Below are positions 36,298 through 48,459 of a DNA stretch of 64,000 nucleotides, in pieces. The notes under the pieces are model-generated. The model was not told the DNA's origin. It was given only the letters and a program-made list of their open reading frames with translations, and ran no database searches. Location: positions 54,147-118,146 of the forward strand of contig MNCI01005309.1 of NCBI GenBank assembly GCA_015680685.1. Direction: 5' to 3'. The first letter of the stretch is position 1; each line of letters starts with the position of its first letter. The translations under genes and the position numbers were made by a program. This DNA comes from Gnetum montanum. Lineage: Eukaryota > Streptophyta > Gnetopsida > Gnetales > Gnetaceae.

Positions 36298-36437
36298 TGA
36301 TGTTTGGCTTTATATTGTGTTGATTTTGGTATTTTTTGAGTCTTTTGGGTCCTAGTGGTTATAGAATTCGACCAGATCGTTGAGTGAACACTAGTGATCT
36401 ATATGGTTGGGCATAGTGTATACTTGTTACTCATCAT

Positions 36438-36455
36438 TGGCATTGTTGCTAAGGA
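36438..36455 (+). promoter_or_regulatory. Primer-binding site of element C (tRNA-Asp type, decayed)
   Basis: TGGCATTGTTGCTAAGGA, two bases after the LTR end. Compared with the usual tRNA-Asp PBS TGGCGCCGTTGCCGGGGA there are six changes, all C-to-T or G-to-A. Confidence 0.75.
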
Positions 36456-36599
36456 CTTTAGTTGGCTATGTGCACTATCTAAGACTTAGTGGAAATTATT
36501 CAAAATCATTGTAATGAACCTTAAAGTTGTAATAATTCAAAATAATAATAATAATTGTAAAAGAACATTGGTATTTTCTTCCAATCTAAAGAAGTCTTC

Positions 36600-38540
36600 T
36601 TCTCACAGGGATGATTTTCCATCGAGGTTCGAGGATGCATCCAATGAACAAAGGAATGAATGATCATATTTGCTAGTTCCCCAACAATGTCGAGTGGTAT
36701 ATACTCATTTTGATGAGTATGTGCCAAATTTGACCTTCATCCAACATTAAGATGATCAGTTGTAGTGGAGGGACATGGAGGGCAACATTGTGTTGTTGCC
36801 TAATCGATCAGTTCCTACAATGCTACACCTATCTCTTATGAGGTTGGTCATCCAAGGGCTCAATGTTGAATACATTGTGTAGGACCATGACTATCAAGAT
36901 TACCATACCATTGAGGCACAATGCGAAAGATATCAGCAATAGGAGAGGCACCATGAATCTTTGAAAGGGAAATGGTTCAATAACCCCTTGCTTTTATTGG
37001 GCTAAAAAAATAGTGAGGATCCCTTCTCTTGGGGTTCTCAATTCACTGACTCTCCTTCCCTTGGTTTTGAAAATGGAGGATTGAATTAGAAGTTATAGTC
37101 CACTGTAAACAATCCTAGTTTAGGAAAGAATGGGTCCTATGGTCATGGAGGATCCAAATGTGGGAGCCATGATAGGAACAAGGATAAGCATCATGATGAT
37201 GATCATGTCCATGACCACAAGATATGGGGTGGTAGGCATCATGGTAGTGCTAATCTTCTTTCCTCTTCATCTTTGTCATCCTCTTCTTCCTCCTCTAGCT
37301 TTGCCTAAAGCCATAGAGAATGCAACTATGATGAAGGTGATCAACAAGATAGAGATGATTGTGAGACCCATCAAACTAGTTAAGACTAGGGATGTGGAAA
37401 ATCAAGGAAGGTCCACCACCATGAAAGAAGGAAAAATAAAGAACATCATGGTCATCATGACCATTACAAAGGCTATGATCATGATAAGCCTTTTCTTGAA
37501 ACTTAAAACATGCTAAACATCACAAAGGTAATGAGAATTCTAACAAGGCATGTAAAATATAATAGAATTAAGCAGTTGGATATGAATAATATTCCAAAGT
37601 TTGAAAGGGGATACAACTCAAATATATAGAATCATCTTCAATCATTTCATGATGTCTGTGCCTTATAAAACATGGATAAAAAATGATAGAAATTGAAGTT
37701 GTTCCCAAGGATGCTCATTAAGGAAGCTAAAAGTTGGTTCTGGTCTTAAAGCCAGAATCAATCCATCACTGGAGTAGGATGCTTGAACTCTTCAATGACA
37801 AGTATCAAACATACTCACGAGTGTATAACTTGAGAAAGTAGATCCAAGGTTGGAAATAGGAAAAACATGAACCCTTGGATGTAGCCATAAATAGGTACTA
37901 TTATCTTTTGCACCAATGTCCTATTCATGGTTATTCTCAAAGGAAGCAACTCCGCCATATCATATATCTGCTCTATATAGAAATAAGAAGAGCTCTTGGG
38001 GTCTATGCCCAAGGGGTAATTTTAGAATTAAGAGTCCATTAGATTTAAAGGCTGATTGAGTAGGTTGCTAAAGAAGAAGGAGAGTTTAGAAAAAGGGAAA
38101 GTGTAGAGGAGTATAATCAGATTCCTTCCATCTACAAAATAGAAGTTTAATTTGTGACAATGAGGAGGAGGCACTAGTTGATGAGATGGTGCAATGAAAG
38201 AGCTTGCTGATATAAAAACCTATTTTTGAAATTTCATCCAAGGTAGATAAAATGTGGGACTCTTTAGATGAAAAGTTCCAAACCACACTAAAAACAGTAG
38301 AGGAATCCAAAGAGCAAAGTAGTGATCATGATCACAAAAGAAGAAAGGAAGCTGAATGTGCCTACCAAAGCGGTAATGGCAAGGCTACTACAATAGAGGA
38401 GGTTGTGGACTCTTAATCAAATGATGATGGTGGATGTGAAATTTTCCACAATGAACTTCCTAAGGGATGTTGCCCCATTATGTCACACTTGTAGGATTTT
38501 AGGGTGTACGCTCTAAATCCTAGATTGGCTAGAAGGCAAG
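36600..38540 (+). pseudogene. gag of Athila-like element C
   Basis: Aligns with gag of element D (52043-53990). The N-terminal part includes WYILILM-like text near 36690 and AQCERYQQ near 36920. A His/Asp-rich segment follows (HDRNKDKHHDDDHVHDHK near 37160-37215, plus another near 37410-37490), and a Ser-run near 37260-37300. The core (FHDVCAL, LKLFPRMLIKEAKSWF) lies at about 37640-37740. Numerous stops. Confidence 0.65.
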
Positions 38541-39019
38541 CACCTAGAATTTTTCCTTATCCTCAAGGTAATCTTAGGTAATTCCACGAACAACAAGCCT
38601 ATTATTCAAGTGGAGCTCCACGACAACCTTATGAGTAGTACCAGTAGTGGTAGCACACATAGTGGTGGGGGATGCTACCACCAAGGCATTAGTACCCTTA
38701 TTGGTAGCTTGATTTATAAGGGTACTATGTTCAGCAACCTACTCCATCGACGCAGGCTAAAATTCTAGCCTAGCCACATTAACATAGCACCATAAGGACT
38801 ATTAACTTATAGTTGGATCCTTAGTTGAGTGGTCTAGAAAACAAATCTTGAAAAAGATCATTCTTTTGAATCATTAGTCCTACAAATCCCTCATAGACAT
38901 ATGCAACCAATACCACTACTTCTCTCTCATACTTTTCATCTACATCCTTCAAGTATTGTTTAAACCAAACACCTCCCAAAGTGCATACTATCATGTTAAC
39001 TGATGTATTAACTATTTGG

Positions 39020-39340
39020 ATTAAGATAGGCCACCTACCCAAGAAAATATATGATCTTGGGAGTCCTCTTATTTACTTGTAAATTGCTAGGAATGAGCCT
39101 TTTAAGGCTCCTCTAGACTTAGGTTTTGGTGTAAATCTAATTTCTCATGAGATGTAAAAAGCCTATAACTTGCCTCCACCTAAGAAGAGTAACATTTGTC
39201 TTAAGTTGGAAAATTAGTTCATCATTTTTCCTTTGGGACTAGTGGAGGACATTATGATTAGTATCTATGAGTGCTCCTATCCTACTGACTTCTTAGTCAT
39301 CTGTGTTAATAATTGCAATGGGGAAATTTCCAATCATCAT
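39020..39340 (+). pseudogene. Protease domain of element C
   Basis: Text GSPLIYL, then APLDLGFGVNLISHEM at about 39110-39155 and LGLVEDIMI near 39240. The DLG-S/A loop is typical of Athila-type proteases; here the residue after G is Phe. The homologous domain of element D (54590-54960) is better preserved. Confidence 0.65.
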
Positions 39341-39739
39341 GGAAAGGACATGGTTGACCACCATTAATGCACAATTGGAAATCAAAGATCTCTCCTTAGA
39401 GATTTCCAAGTAAAATGCATTTGGAAAGACAACATAGAAGAGAGTGCCATGCATCATGTATAGTGATACAAGGTGTAACTGTGTGTAGAAACTATGATCC
39501 ACAAAAAGTACATCCATCACAACATGCATTCAATAGGCATATGTGTTTTAAATTCAAAGGTGCCTATATGTAATAGCCACAAAATAGGAGGACATATAGT
39601 GGTTAACAACTGATCCTTATAATATCTCAACACTATGCATAGAACCAACTGAGAGATTGACAAGTGCCTATGTTGAAGGCATGGATGAATTAGAGTAAGT
39701 TCATTGCCAACTCTTTGATGAACCTAATGATAGTTATCG

Positions 39740-41330
39740 GGGAGTATTGGAGATTCCTGAGATCTTTAAATATGAGCCCCTGGAGTTGAAAACTCTACCT
39801 ACTAGCATGGAATATGCTTTTCTAAATAATGGAAATTCAATAATAATCAATGCCAACCTTACTCTTAAAGAAAAAGAGAAGTTGTTAAGGTGGTCAAAAA
39901 GTGGCCAACAGCCTTTGCTTGGTCATATCTTGAACTCACTAGAATTGATCCAAGGATATGGTAGTATTACATTTATATAGATCCTTCCATGAAGCCAAAG
40001 TAGTAGCCATAGTGATAGTTGAACCCCAAACTCAAGAATATCATCAAGGATAAGATTGAATAGCTTCTCAAGGTAGGGTTCATCTTTCCCATTGTAGATA
40101 GAAAGTGGGTTAGCACACTAGTGATAGTGCAAAAGAAAGGTGGCAAGTGAAGGATTTGTATCGATTTAAGGCTATTGAACATGATGACTTACAAAGATCA
40201 TTTCCTGTTATCATTTTTGGGCTAGGTGTTGGACACTATTTCTAGGCATTGCTTTTATAGCCTTTTGGATGGTTATAGTGACTATAACCAAATCCAAATT
40301 TCACTTGAGGATTAGGCCAAAACCATGTTCATAATTCCTCAGGAGACTTTTGCATACAAAAAGATGCCATTTGGTGTGTGTAATGCTCATGTAACCTTCT
40401 AATGCCTTGTCTTGAGCATCTTTCAACAACAGATTAGTAGTAGGGTGGAAGCATTCATGGATGACTTCTCCACCTAGGGGGCAACATTTAATTAGGCTTT
40501 GGATCTTCTTGAGCAAATCTTGAAAAGGTATGCGGAGATAAACCTTTGACTCAACTAGTAGAAAAACCACATGATAATGTAAGAAGGCATTATTTTAGGG
40601 CACAAAATATCTAAAAAAGGGATTAAGGTGGACCCTAAGAAAATAAGGATCATCAAAGGAATTACTTGACAATTAGAAACTATTAAAGATGTTTGGTAAT
40701 TCCTTGGCCATATTGGCTACTACTGGCAATTCATATAGAATTTCTCTAAGATCACTAAACCATTGGTGGAGTTGATAAAGAAGGATGCTCCATTCCTCTA
40801 GACTAAGGAATGTGAGAATGCATTTTAGTAACTTAAGAAAAAACTTGTAGAAACTCCAATTCTATGAGCACCTGATTGGTCCAAACCATTTCACATCATG
40901 ATGAATTCATCAAATGATTCCCTGGGAGCCATACTCTCATAGTTGAATGATCAGAAACATCCTTACTATATCCACTACATGAGCTAAAGCATTTTGGGTG
41001 CATAGCTTAATTACATCACAACAAGGAAAAAATAGATGGTAGTGGTGTTCATCTTGAAGAAATTTAGGCACTGTATGCATGGGTATAGAATGTTCGTGCA
41101 CATTGACCATAGTGAAATCTACTTCCTCATGAAATAATCAATAGTGAGAACTTGTCTCATATGGTGGCTTATGATCTTGCAGGAATTCAATCTTACGATG
41201 GTAGATTGAAAGGAAACTAAAAATGTGGTGTTGATTGCTTATCGAAGTTGAGATGAAACAAAAAAAGAAGGAGAGCCCATTTTCTTATCAATTTCCTAAT
41301 GAACTCCTATTTGCTAAAGCTATAACTAAA
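39740..41330 (+). pseudogene. RT and RNase H of element C
   Basis: RT entry at about 40020 (NPKLKNIIKDKIE), then STLVIVQKKGGK, ICIDLRLLNM, LLDGYSDYNQIQISLED and KKMPFGVCNA. The catalytic FMDD lies at 40454-40465 and is intact, and ILGHKISKKGIKVDP follows. RNase H lies near 40880-41230 (PFHIMMNSSN, where the first catalytic Asp has become Asn; HIDHSEIYFLM). Frequent stops, mostly TAG or TGA at Trp, Gln or Arg positions. Confidence 0.82.
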
Positions 41331-41399
41331 TAAGTGTCCAATGAGCCTAACTAGTACAATGGCATTCTCATCTATCTTCTCACTCAAGAGATGCCATGA

Positions 41400-42640
41400 G
41401 AGCTAGATAGTAGGAAGAAACAACAATTTCTTCATCTAGCCAAATGCTTCATGAAGATAAACGAACATCTTTATAGGGTGTGTGCTAATGTCCTAGTTTA
41501 TTGGTATGATCCTTATGCTAATCAACTGCACATTCTTCAAGATCCTTATGCTAATCAACTGCATAGTTTATAGGAGAGACATGAGCATGAAGATCCTAAT
41601 GACAGGGTATTATTGGTCAACACTCTTCAAGGAGATTCACAAATTTTTCTACTCTTATGAACATTGCCAAAGTGATGGTGGAATGAACACTTGTATGGAA
41701 GGACCTTAGTAGTGGATCCAACTACTAGAATCCTTTGACATAATGGACATTGACTTGATGGGTCCCATTACACCCATGTCAAATGGAAAGGCATACATCA
41801 TAGTCACTATTAACTATTGTATGAAAGGGGAAACACCAGTAGTCATCACTAAACTATAAATCTTCTACAACTACTTAATTTTTATAATAGCATGTTGTAA
41901 ATAGGTTTGGTATGCTACATGCACTTATTGCTAACAATGGTACTCACTTTACAAGCATCACCTTTTGGAAGCTCATGCAACAACTGGAGTTGGAACATAA
42001 ATGAACAACACCCTATCACCCCCAAGCCAATGGTCAAGTTGAGGTTACAAATAGGGAAATTACTAAGATCTTAACAATAATAGTTAGCAAATATAGGAGG
42101 TAATAGAGCATGAAACTTAATGATGCCCTTTGAGCCTACTACTCCACCTTAAAACTTCCTATAGGCTATTCTTCCTATGAGCTAGTGTACGAAAAACTGC
42201 TAACTCTTCCTATTCAATTCGAGCTTCATACACTATCAATAGCTTGTGATCTTGACTTTGACCCAAGTCTAGCACAAAAAAAAAAAGAATAATGAACCTC
42301 AACTTGCTAAATAAGAACCAATCAGTAGCCTTGTCATCTAATGAGTTGCAGAAGACATCCAACAAGCAACCCCATGACCTCAAAATAAGGAAGGTAAAAT
42401 TTCAACCAAGAGATAAGGTTCTTTACTAGAATCGCACACATGTACCATAAAGAACTAAGTCTCAAACATTTTGGGAAGGGAGTTACATCATCTTTAAAAC
42501 CTTTCTTTCTAGGGCCATGTTGATATACAAACCTAAAAGTCCAAATAAGAAATTGTTGGTCAACATACAACAAATCAAACCTTTCCATGAGCCTAAGAGA
42601 GCCCGTGAATGCAACACCTTCTTAGATGAATAAGAAAACT
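41400..42640 (+). pseudogene. Integrase of element C
   Basis: Zinc region near 41600-41690 (YEHCQSDGG), core with MGPITPMSNGKAYIIV near 41755-41805, and [18 protein letters not shown] near 42020-42070, which retains the third catalytic acid. The middle (second Asp) is out of frame. The C-terminal part (RAMLIYKPKSPNKKLLVNIQ-like) ends near 42640. Homologous to 57000-58280 of element D. Confidence 0.78.
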
Positions 42641-44482
42641 CAGTATTTTTGATCTCCTTCTTTCAAATTAATCATGAAGGAGATGGCCATCCATTCTAAT
42701 CATACAAAGTGACTCAATTTTTACATTTTTTTTGTTTTACATTTTTTTGGTTTCCATCTTTTTATTTTACACCATTTTTCATTTTACAAAATTGTTAGTA
42801 CATTTTTCTCTTTCTTAAATATTTTATTATTTCTTATATATTTTACTTTGTTTGGTTGGAATTTATTTTATAATTTTCTTATTTTTATTTTGTCTTATTT
42901 TTTTCTTTGTTTCTATCAAGATGCAATGTAGCTATGGTTGTTATTGATGGTGGTTTGTACTATAATGTTGTTTGATTACTAATGTTTGGATTCTATCTTT
43001 GAATTTTGGTACTCATAACTAAGACATGGTTTCTTTTTCATGAAAAAAGAAATGCATCCATGTCATCCACCCATCCAAAAACTCTATGGTGTTCCTTGTT
43101 TTGGAAATATGAGGTTCCTTCCGTAATAAACTTTTAACGAGCTTGTGATCTTAGTAGTTTTCAAACTTGGGAAGGATTAAAGGGATTGATAAGGGTGTGA
43201 ATTTAGGGGGATTTGATCCTCTGTATAGTTGCTTGTTCTCTTGAGTGCCTAAGTGTTTTCATGGATTTCTCACCATTCTATTTTTGACCAATAATAGGAA
43301 GCTAAAAGTATTTGCATGGTGTGGTTTGCATCCAAAAATCATAAAAACATAAAACTCAAAAAAAAAACAATGAGAATTCAAAGCACATCCCTTAGACTCA
43401 ATAACAAGCTACAAGCACTAGTTATGAAACTAGAAAGACATGTTACCCATGCTTGAAGGTCCCCTCTAACTAACACCCTTTCTCACTTCCTACTTCTCTT
43501 TTCTTCTCAATAAGGAATGCTGATTGATCTATGGAAGCATTCTTGTATCTTGAGAGGATGGACTAGTCTAAGAGTATCAATGTGAAGTTACTAGAAGTGG
43601 TTGTTTTTGATTTGGACTAAGAATAGACTTTATTAGGTCATATTAACCATAAGATTCACAAGGGACTTCATGTGACCATGAGACTCCATTCCACCCTCTC
43701 TTTCATCTGTTATTGCTACCCATAACTCATCTCATTTTTGGGTTTTCATAATTTTATTCTAGGTCTTAGTTTGATGTGTTAAAATTCTTAGGTTGGTTCT
43801 TACTTTTCAAAACTATTAATCAACCATGGGGCCCATGGACTACTTGTTTTGAAGACATGCAAGGGCATTAAGAACATGAGCTTTGTTTGGGGATGATCCA
43901 CTTGTGTACCTCTTAGTTGGGCTAGTTAACTTGTTTATACTTAGATATTTTTGTGATTAAATCCTTTGTGTGTTCCATCAATGACATTTAATTATGCACT
44001 CCTTCATAATGTTCTCCAATGAAAAACTCTTTTTGTTGTGAATTATCTAACCCACTTCAAGCATTTCATCATGTTCATGGATTTTCTGGCCCTCTAAGAA
44101 CTTCAAGTTATGTTAAAACTCTTTTTTTTTCTTATCTTTAATATTGGAAATTGTTAAAGTCTAGAACCTTCTAGAACCATAGCTTTGCAATAGCTTGTCT
44201 AATTTACCTTGTTTTTTTAGTCCTACTACTACCAGAGGTATGCTCTATGCTGTGAGGGCCACACATGTTTTGATAGAAAATTTTTCAAAATTTTTCTATC
44301 TTCCAAAAAGTTTTAACTAATGAAATAACATTACAATCATTAATTTATGAGGTTAAATATTTTCAATGGACTTTGGAAGCCATAGAAATCAAATAATATT
44401 AAAATAATCAATCTATCCTAATCACAACTTATCCAAGTATAACTATCCAAGAGAGATAAGGTACCTATATGTTATAAGTTAT
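42641..44482 (+). other. Long 3' untranslated part of element C, first piece
   Basis: About 1.8 kb between integrase and the insertion of D, matching 58290-60178 of element D at scattered positions (for example CATGTCATCCA-CATCC). Athila elements often carry an env-like ORF here; I see none. It is T-rich at 42720-42920. The region resumes at 61011 after D. Confidence 0.65.
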
Positions 44483-44646
44483 TGATGAACCATGATATTG
44501 GGGTCATGATATCACATCTGCAATATCAGGTCTACGATATCAGAGCTCACCAAGAAATATCAGGCATCTGATGTTGGGACCCACCTCATCTCCTATAAAG
44601 AAGAGGTGTACGCACTTGGTTTGCATAGTTAGTCTTAGTCCCTTAC

Positions 44647-47208
44647 TGTTGGTGACCATTTGGGACATGACCGCCAACGAGTGTCCTCGAATAGGATTTA
44701 GGTGCTTGCTGGTCTCTAGCAACACCAAGGCCCAGATACCCTCAAATAGACTCAGTAGTTAATGTGAGTATGTGTGTGTGTTGTTGCGGTGAGCGGTTGT
44801 GAAAAATGAAATGATTGCATTGTGTGTAAACTATAAATGACTTATCGTAAAGATATTCAACCAACTTTGCTAAGTACTATGAGTTATTGACAGTTCCTAT
44901 TTTGTTCAATATCCTAGTCTATGTGGTCCTTATAATACCTACTTGTAACAAATAAAATTTTGTAAAAACATTTCAGCACAACTCTGCGAATCTACTTCTA
45001 ATTTTCCCCAGAGAAAGAGATAGTTCCACAAGAAAACTAGAAATAGAGCAAGATTCAATGGAAATAGATAGAAAAGAAAGCAGATTTGTGTTAAGACCTC
45101 AAATGTTTAAACAAGGTAAAATGATATGAGTAAAAAATTTGCAATAAAGCTATCCAAAATTCAATAACTACAAATTTTTCAAACTTCCAAGGCTCAAATA
45201 AGAAATTTCTTTAAGACAATCCTACTATGCTACCAAAAAATTGCTGCATAACCTATCACGTACGAGACTCTATTTTGGCTAGATAATGGATGTCAACGAT
45301 TGCATTCAACAGAACCTTCAAAATACTTGACAATTTTTGATTGAAATACCACGGAGATTCACTTTAAAGATAAAAGAAGTTATTCTGGTCCTATCAAAAT
45401 ACCAAAGATTTTTTTGAACCCTCTTGACTATGAATCGTTCAACGGCTTGACTACAAGCATAGGCTTTCTTACAACAATCTCAATAACAGTTCTTATATGT
45501 TTCACAATAATAAAATTAACTACTAAATGCTCTTAAGGCTTTCAAACACAAGCTCTTCTATGACAAAATTTTAATAGAAATTTTCGATTGTGTAATAAGA
45601 ACAATAAGAGCAATCTAAAAATCCCAAAATTACTTGCCAAGCATGATACTATCTAAACCACTAGCTAAAAAATTTAAAAAAAATAAAAAATAATAAGCAT
45701 AACTCATAGGACTATGACAAAGAGGCTGAAATCTTTTCTTTAGCTAGTCATCTTAAAAGCAATCTTTCACAATTTCTTCTTTACAATGCTCCAATGTAAG
45801 ACCCCAAGTGTGTCTCCAAGTGAGAGCTAGTAGTCCCAAGTGTGGATCAATGGCTTGACCCTGGCGTGCTCTGACTCTATCAGCCTAGGGCCTCTAAAAC
45901 CATGTTTGAAATGATCCTCCATAGGAAACTTTCTCTTAAGCATATTTTCTCCATAAAAGGGTGAATGCATGGATGAAGGACCCTGGGTAGCAGGGCTTAC
46001 ATGTGGAGGATGCCCTGGCAAAGGGCTATATTTTCTAAAATGATTGAACTCCCTACCACGATTCATAGCCACAACGGTGGTAGAAGGAGCAGCAATATTT
46101 TCAAAAAAAGAAGAAGAAAAACTAGAACCAAGGTTAAAGAGAAACCTAGGGTTTGATTCATAATTGGGAGGCAATGCATAAAAGGTATGCACACTACCGT
46201 CCATGAGAGTAAGTGTCTGTTTCTTAGAATTTTGAACCCTAACGATGCCACAAGGGCCTTCGACAGATGATTTCTGGCATCTCTACATTCAGCAATCCTA
46301 ATTGTTTTTTCTTTCGTAACAACGGCTAAATTTTGCTTAGCTTTTTCTTTGCAAGAAAGCGATTGAGTTTGAGATTGGTCTGTCTTATCCTTGTCTTTGT
46401 CACGACCTTGATCCCATCGTCCGGGGCATTTTTTCTACTGATTTTTCTTGTATTTATCATCAGAGCTTCCCATTGTGATTGCCATTTTAGATGTTTCATT
46501 TGGCTTCAGCTCTTGCTTCACTTGGGTAGTAGAGGCCAAAGCTTTCTTGACAGGCATATTTGTGGAACTTTGGAATCACTACGAATGTGATGGCGTATGA
46601 ATTGCACAGTATAGCATACTGCTTCATGGAAGGTCATGTTTTTTTTAGCAAAAAAGTTATCATCCATGGACTACATGATCATGATTTTGTTGCAATGATG
46701 CTTTCCTGCATGTTGTTAGAATTACTAGATTCGTTGCCCTTCTTCAATAGCTAATGGATGGCCTTCCCATATTTTCATGTCTATGTTTGTAGGTTTGGCA
46801 TGGTGGTGATGTAGATTTGTTGATTGGTGGGTGGATTTCATAGTGAGCAATGGTCAAAGTCCAACATTTTGTTTTGTCCCAATCTCAGAAACATGAAACT
46901 GTCTTCTCTTTCTACGAATACATTCTAGGAGAACCACCAGATTATGATTCTTGAGCAAGTCATGAAATTAATCATTCAAAATTTGCATTGTAATTTCTGC
47001 TCATGACACCAAGATGGATAATTCCCTGTAAATGTAGCTACAATATCTAGCATATGCCATTCCAATTTCATGGTCAGTTAACTATTGCGAAATTCTTCAT
47101 GGGAAATAGCATAATCCTCCTTAAACAGTTTCAGTTCATTAGGATTATGTACCTTACCATTTGCAAATAAGTCCACCTATTCCATGAAATAGCCAAAATG
47201 TGCCAACA
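44647..47208 (-). mobile_element. 3' LTR of element E (2562 bp)
   Basis: Matches the 5' LTR over 44647-45496 and 46641-47208. The 1.14 kb middle part (45497-46640) has no counterpart in the 5' LTR. Termini are TGTTGGCACA and GGTCACCAACA on the minus strand. Confidence 0.85.
45497..46640 (-). pseudogene. Extra coding-like segment in one LTR of E, origin unknown
   Basis: Present only in the 3' LTR of E. On the minus strand it reads as one protein with a single clear frame change. First comes a Lys/Asp/Ser/Gln-rich part near 46570-46260 (CPGRWDQGRDKDKDKTDQSQ). After the shift near 46210 comes a 125-codon open stretch (46204-45827) with MDGSVHTFYALPPNYE, KYSPLPGHPPHVSP, KRKFPMEDHFKHGF and ARVKPLIHTWDY at its end. 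Coding-like composition and a clean stop suggest a captured host cDNA fragment (inference). I do not recognise the protein. It was either deleted from the 5' LTR or inserted into this one; no flanking duplication is visible. Confidence 0.45.
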
Positions 47209-47222
47209 TTTCTGCCCCTTAA
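47209..47222 (-). promoter_or_regulatory. Polypurine tract of element E
   Basis: Read on the minus strand: TTAAGGGGCAGAAA directly before the LTR start TGTTGG, the usual plus-strand priming site. Confidence 0.7.
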
Positions 47223-47469
47223 AAGCTTAAAGAAACTTATCTAACCTCATTTCAAAACTAAAACATACTGAAACTTTCATTGAATTTTTACAGCCAAACA
47301 AAAATCTTTTTGTAGGAAAATTTCCTTCAAACATAAGGTTTGATGGTATAAAAACCCCATTCCTAAGAAAAATAACAAATTGTACATTATCAAGTCCTTC
47401 ATGGACTATTCTTGGTATGGAAATTGAATTGTGAGGGTTACCTTGGTAGAAATCCTCATCTCTCTAACT
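47223..47469 (-). other. Short untranslated part of element E
   Basis: From the end of the RNase H reading to the polypurine tract. Nothing recognisable, and no integrase or RT trace. Confidence 0.6.
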
Positions 47470-47880
47470 ATCTCATAGCAAATTTCTGATATGATGAAGG
47501 TTGTTCTATTGTTCTCTACTCTGTTTATATGCTCTATTTGGCAATGTTGAAACTGATCTAACATCTTACAAACAAGTTGCTTATAAGGTCTTAAGAATGA
47601 TCTCTTTACTACACAGTTACCCTTTACTTGTTCACAAACTAATCTTGAGTCTCCTTTTATAGTGATTACTCTGATCTTTTTGTCTAGAGTTATTCTTATA
47701 CCAATATATAAAGCTTCATACTTAGCCTTGTTGTTAGTATAAGGGAAATATAGATGAATTTCTTTAAGAATTTCAGGTAAATCATTCCTTAATATAACTA
47801 TACCAACTCTTGCACCTTTTGAATTACATGAACCATCAAAGTATAGCTCTCATTTATCCTCAATCTTTGATTGTTCTTTT
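47470..47880 (-). pseudogene. RNase H domain of element E, joined directly to protease
   Basis: Minus-strand text ELYFDGSCNSKGARVGIVI (first acid in FDGS), YFPYTNNKAKYEALYIGIRI (second acid in YEAL), IKGDSRLVCEQVKGN (third acid in GDS), ending HINRVENN, where the last acidic position is degraded. This pattern is the additional, archaeal-like RNase H found in Tat and Ogre elements. A stop (TGA at a Trp position) lies just before ELYFDGS. The linker upstream (NKICTLQENYGPKKEQSK) runs directly back into the protease with one frame shift, so no RT was ever between them in this copy or its parent. Confidence 0.8.
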
Positions 47881-47919
47881 TTAGGACCATAATTTTCTTG
47901 GAGAGTACAAATTTTGTTT

Positions 47920-48399
47920 TCAACACCTCCTTTTTCCATTTGAAGTAATGTTATCAATCATCAAAGGTTCGCTATAGATGTATATTTGATTTGGTTCTCC
48001 TTTCCAAGGTAACCACATGTGATAATAATCTATTGATATGTAACCTAAGAAATTCTTACTCCAACTTCTACTCAATAAGAGACTATGTGAATCTGGTATA
48101 TTGGCCACTTGAATAGTTACTCTACTTCTAATCCAGGGTTTAGAAGAAATTTCCAATAGGACATTTAGTAATTGACCCACATTCTTCACTCTACTTTTAT
48201 CCACTTGAACAATCTTTCTATTTGATTTTTCAGGAATTAAACCAAGTTTCATACATATAGACAATGACATTATAGTAGATGTAGCTCTAGAATCAACCAA
48301 ACAATTGTGTAAGTATTTATCCTTTAATTTAATTGTCACAAGAAAAGGAGGAGCTTCCTTGTCATATGAGGTCTTTAATTTCTCATCATTATTAGACAC
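47920..48399 (-). pseudogene. Protease domain of element E
   Basis: 159 open codons. The active-site loop reads CLVDSRATSTIMS at about 48305-48265, where DSG is expected; the Gly-to-Arg change (a single G-to-A) would inactivate it. The second half has HSLLLSRSWSKNFLGYI and the plant gypsy string MWLPWKGEPNQI near 48010-47975. Confidence 0.8.
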
Positions 48400-48459
48400 A
48401 TAACTTAACTCTGATTCTCTAACTCTCCTTTTACCTTTAATGAACTCTAAAGCCTTTCT

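Larger units (their letters stand above)
26435..36361. mobile_element. Endogenous caulimovirid inverted pair
   Basis: Two viral copies stand head to head. The left arm 26435-30128 and right arm 32703-36361 are reverse complements over about 3.66 kb. The unique loop 30129-32702 continues the minus copy only. The assignment comes from the RT (YIDD), RNase H, protease, a movement-protein-like domain, a capsid-like region, and TATA-to-poly(A) spacing typical of pararetroviruses. Both arms end at the same viral position, about 65 nt past the poly(A) signal. The block sits in the 5' LTR of element C with no clear target duplication, as expected for integration by illegitimate recombination. Stops and frameshifts throughout indicate it cannot express a virus. 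Confidence 0.85.
23972..36436 (+). mobile_element. 5' LTR of element C, in three pieces
   Basis: Compared with the 3' LTR (61460-62263), the pieces are 23972-24123, 26020-26434 and 36362-36436. They are separated by a solo LTR and by the caulimovirid block. A TATAAATA lies at 24070-24077. About 160 bp present in the 3' LTR (about 61850-62030) is missing near 26252. The end ACTCATCA at 36436 is followed by the PBS. Confidence 0.85.

Noticed and set aside
36320-36361. Methionine tRNA primer site of the caulimovirid at the outer ends
   Set aside because: Only TGGTAT matches the expected TGGTATCAGAGC near 36327; the rest does not, and the left arm is no better. Not enough to call.
37130-37516. 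Met/Ile-rich open frame of 128 codons
   Set aside because: Out-of-frame reading of the His/Asp-rich gag segment of element C (CAT and GAT repeats read as ATG and ATC).
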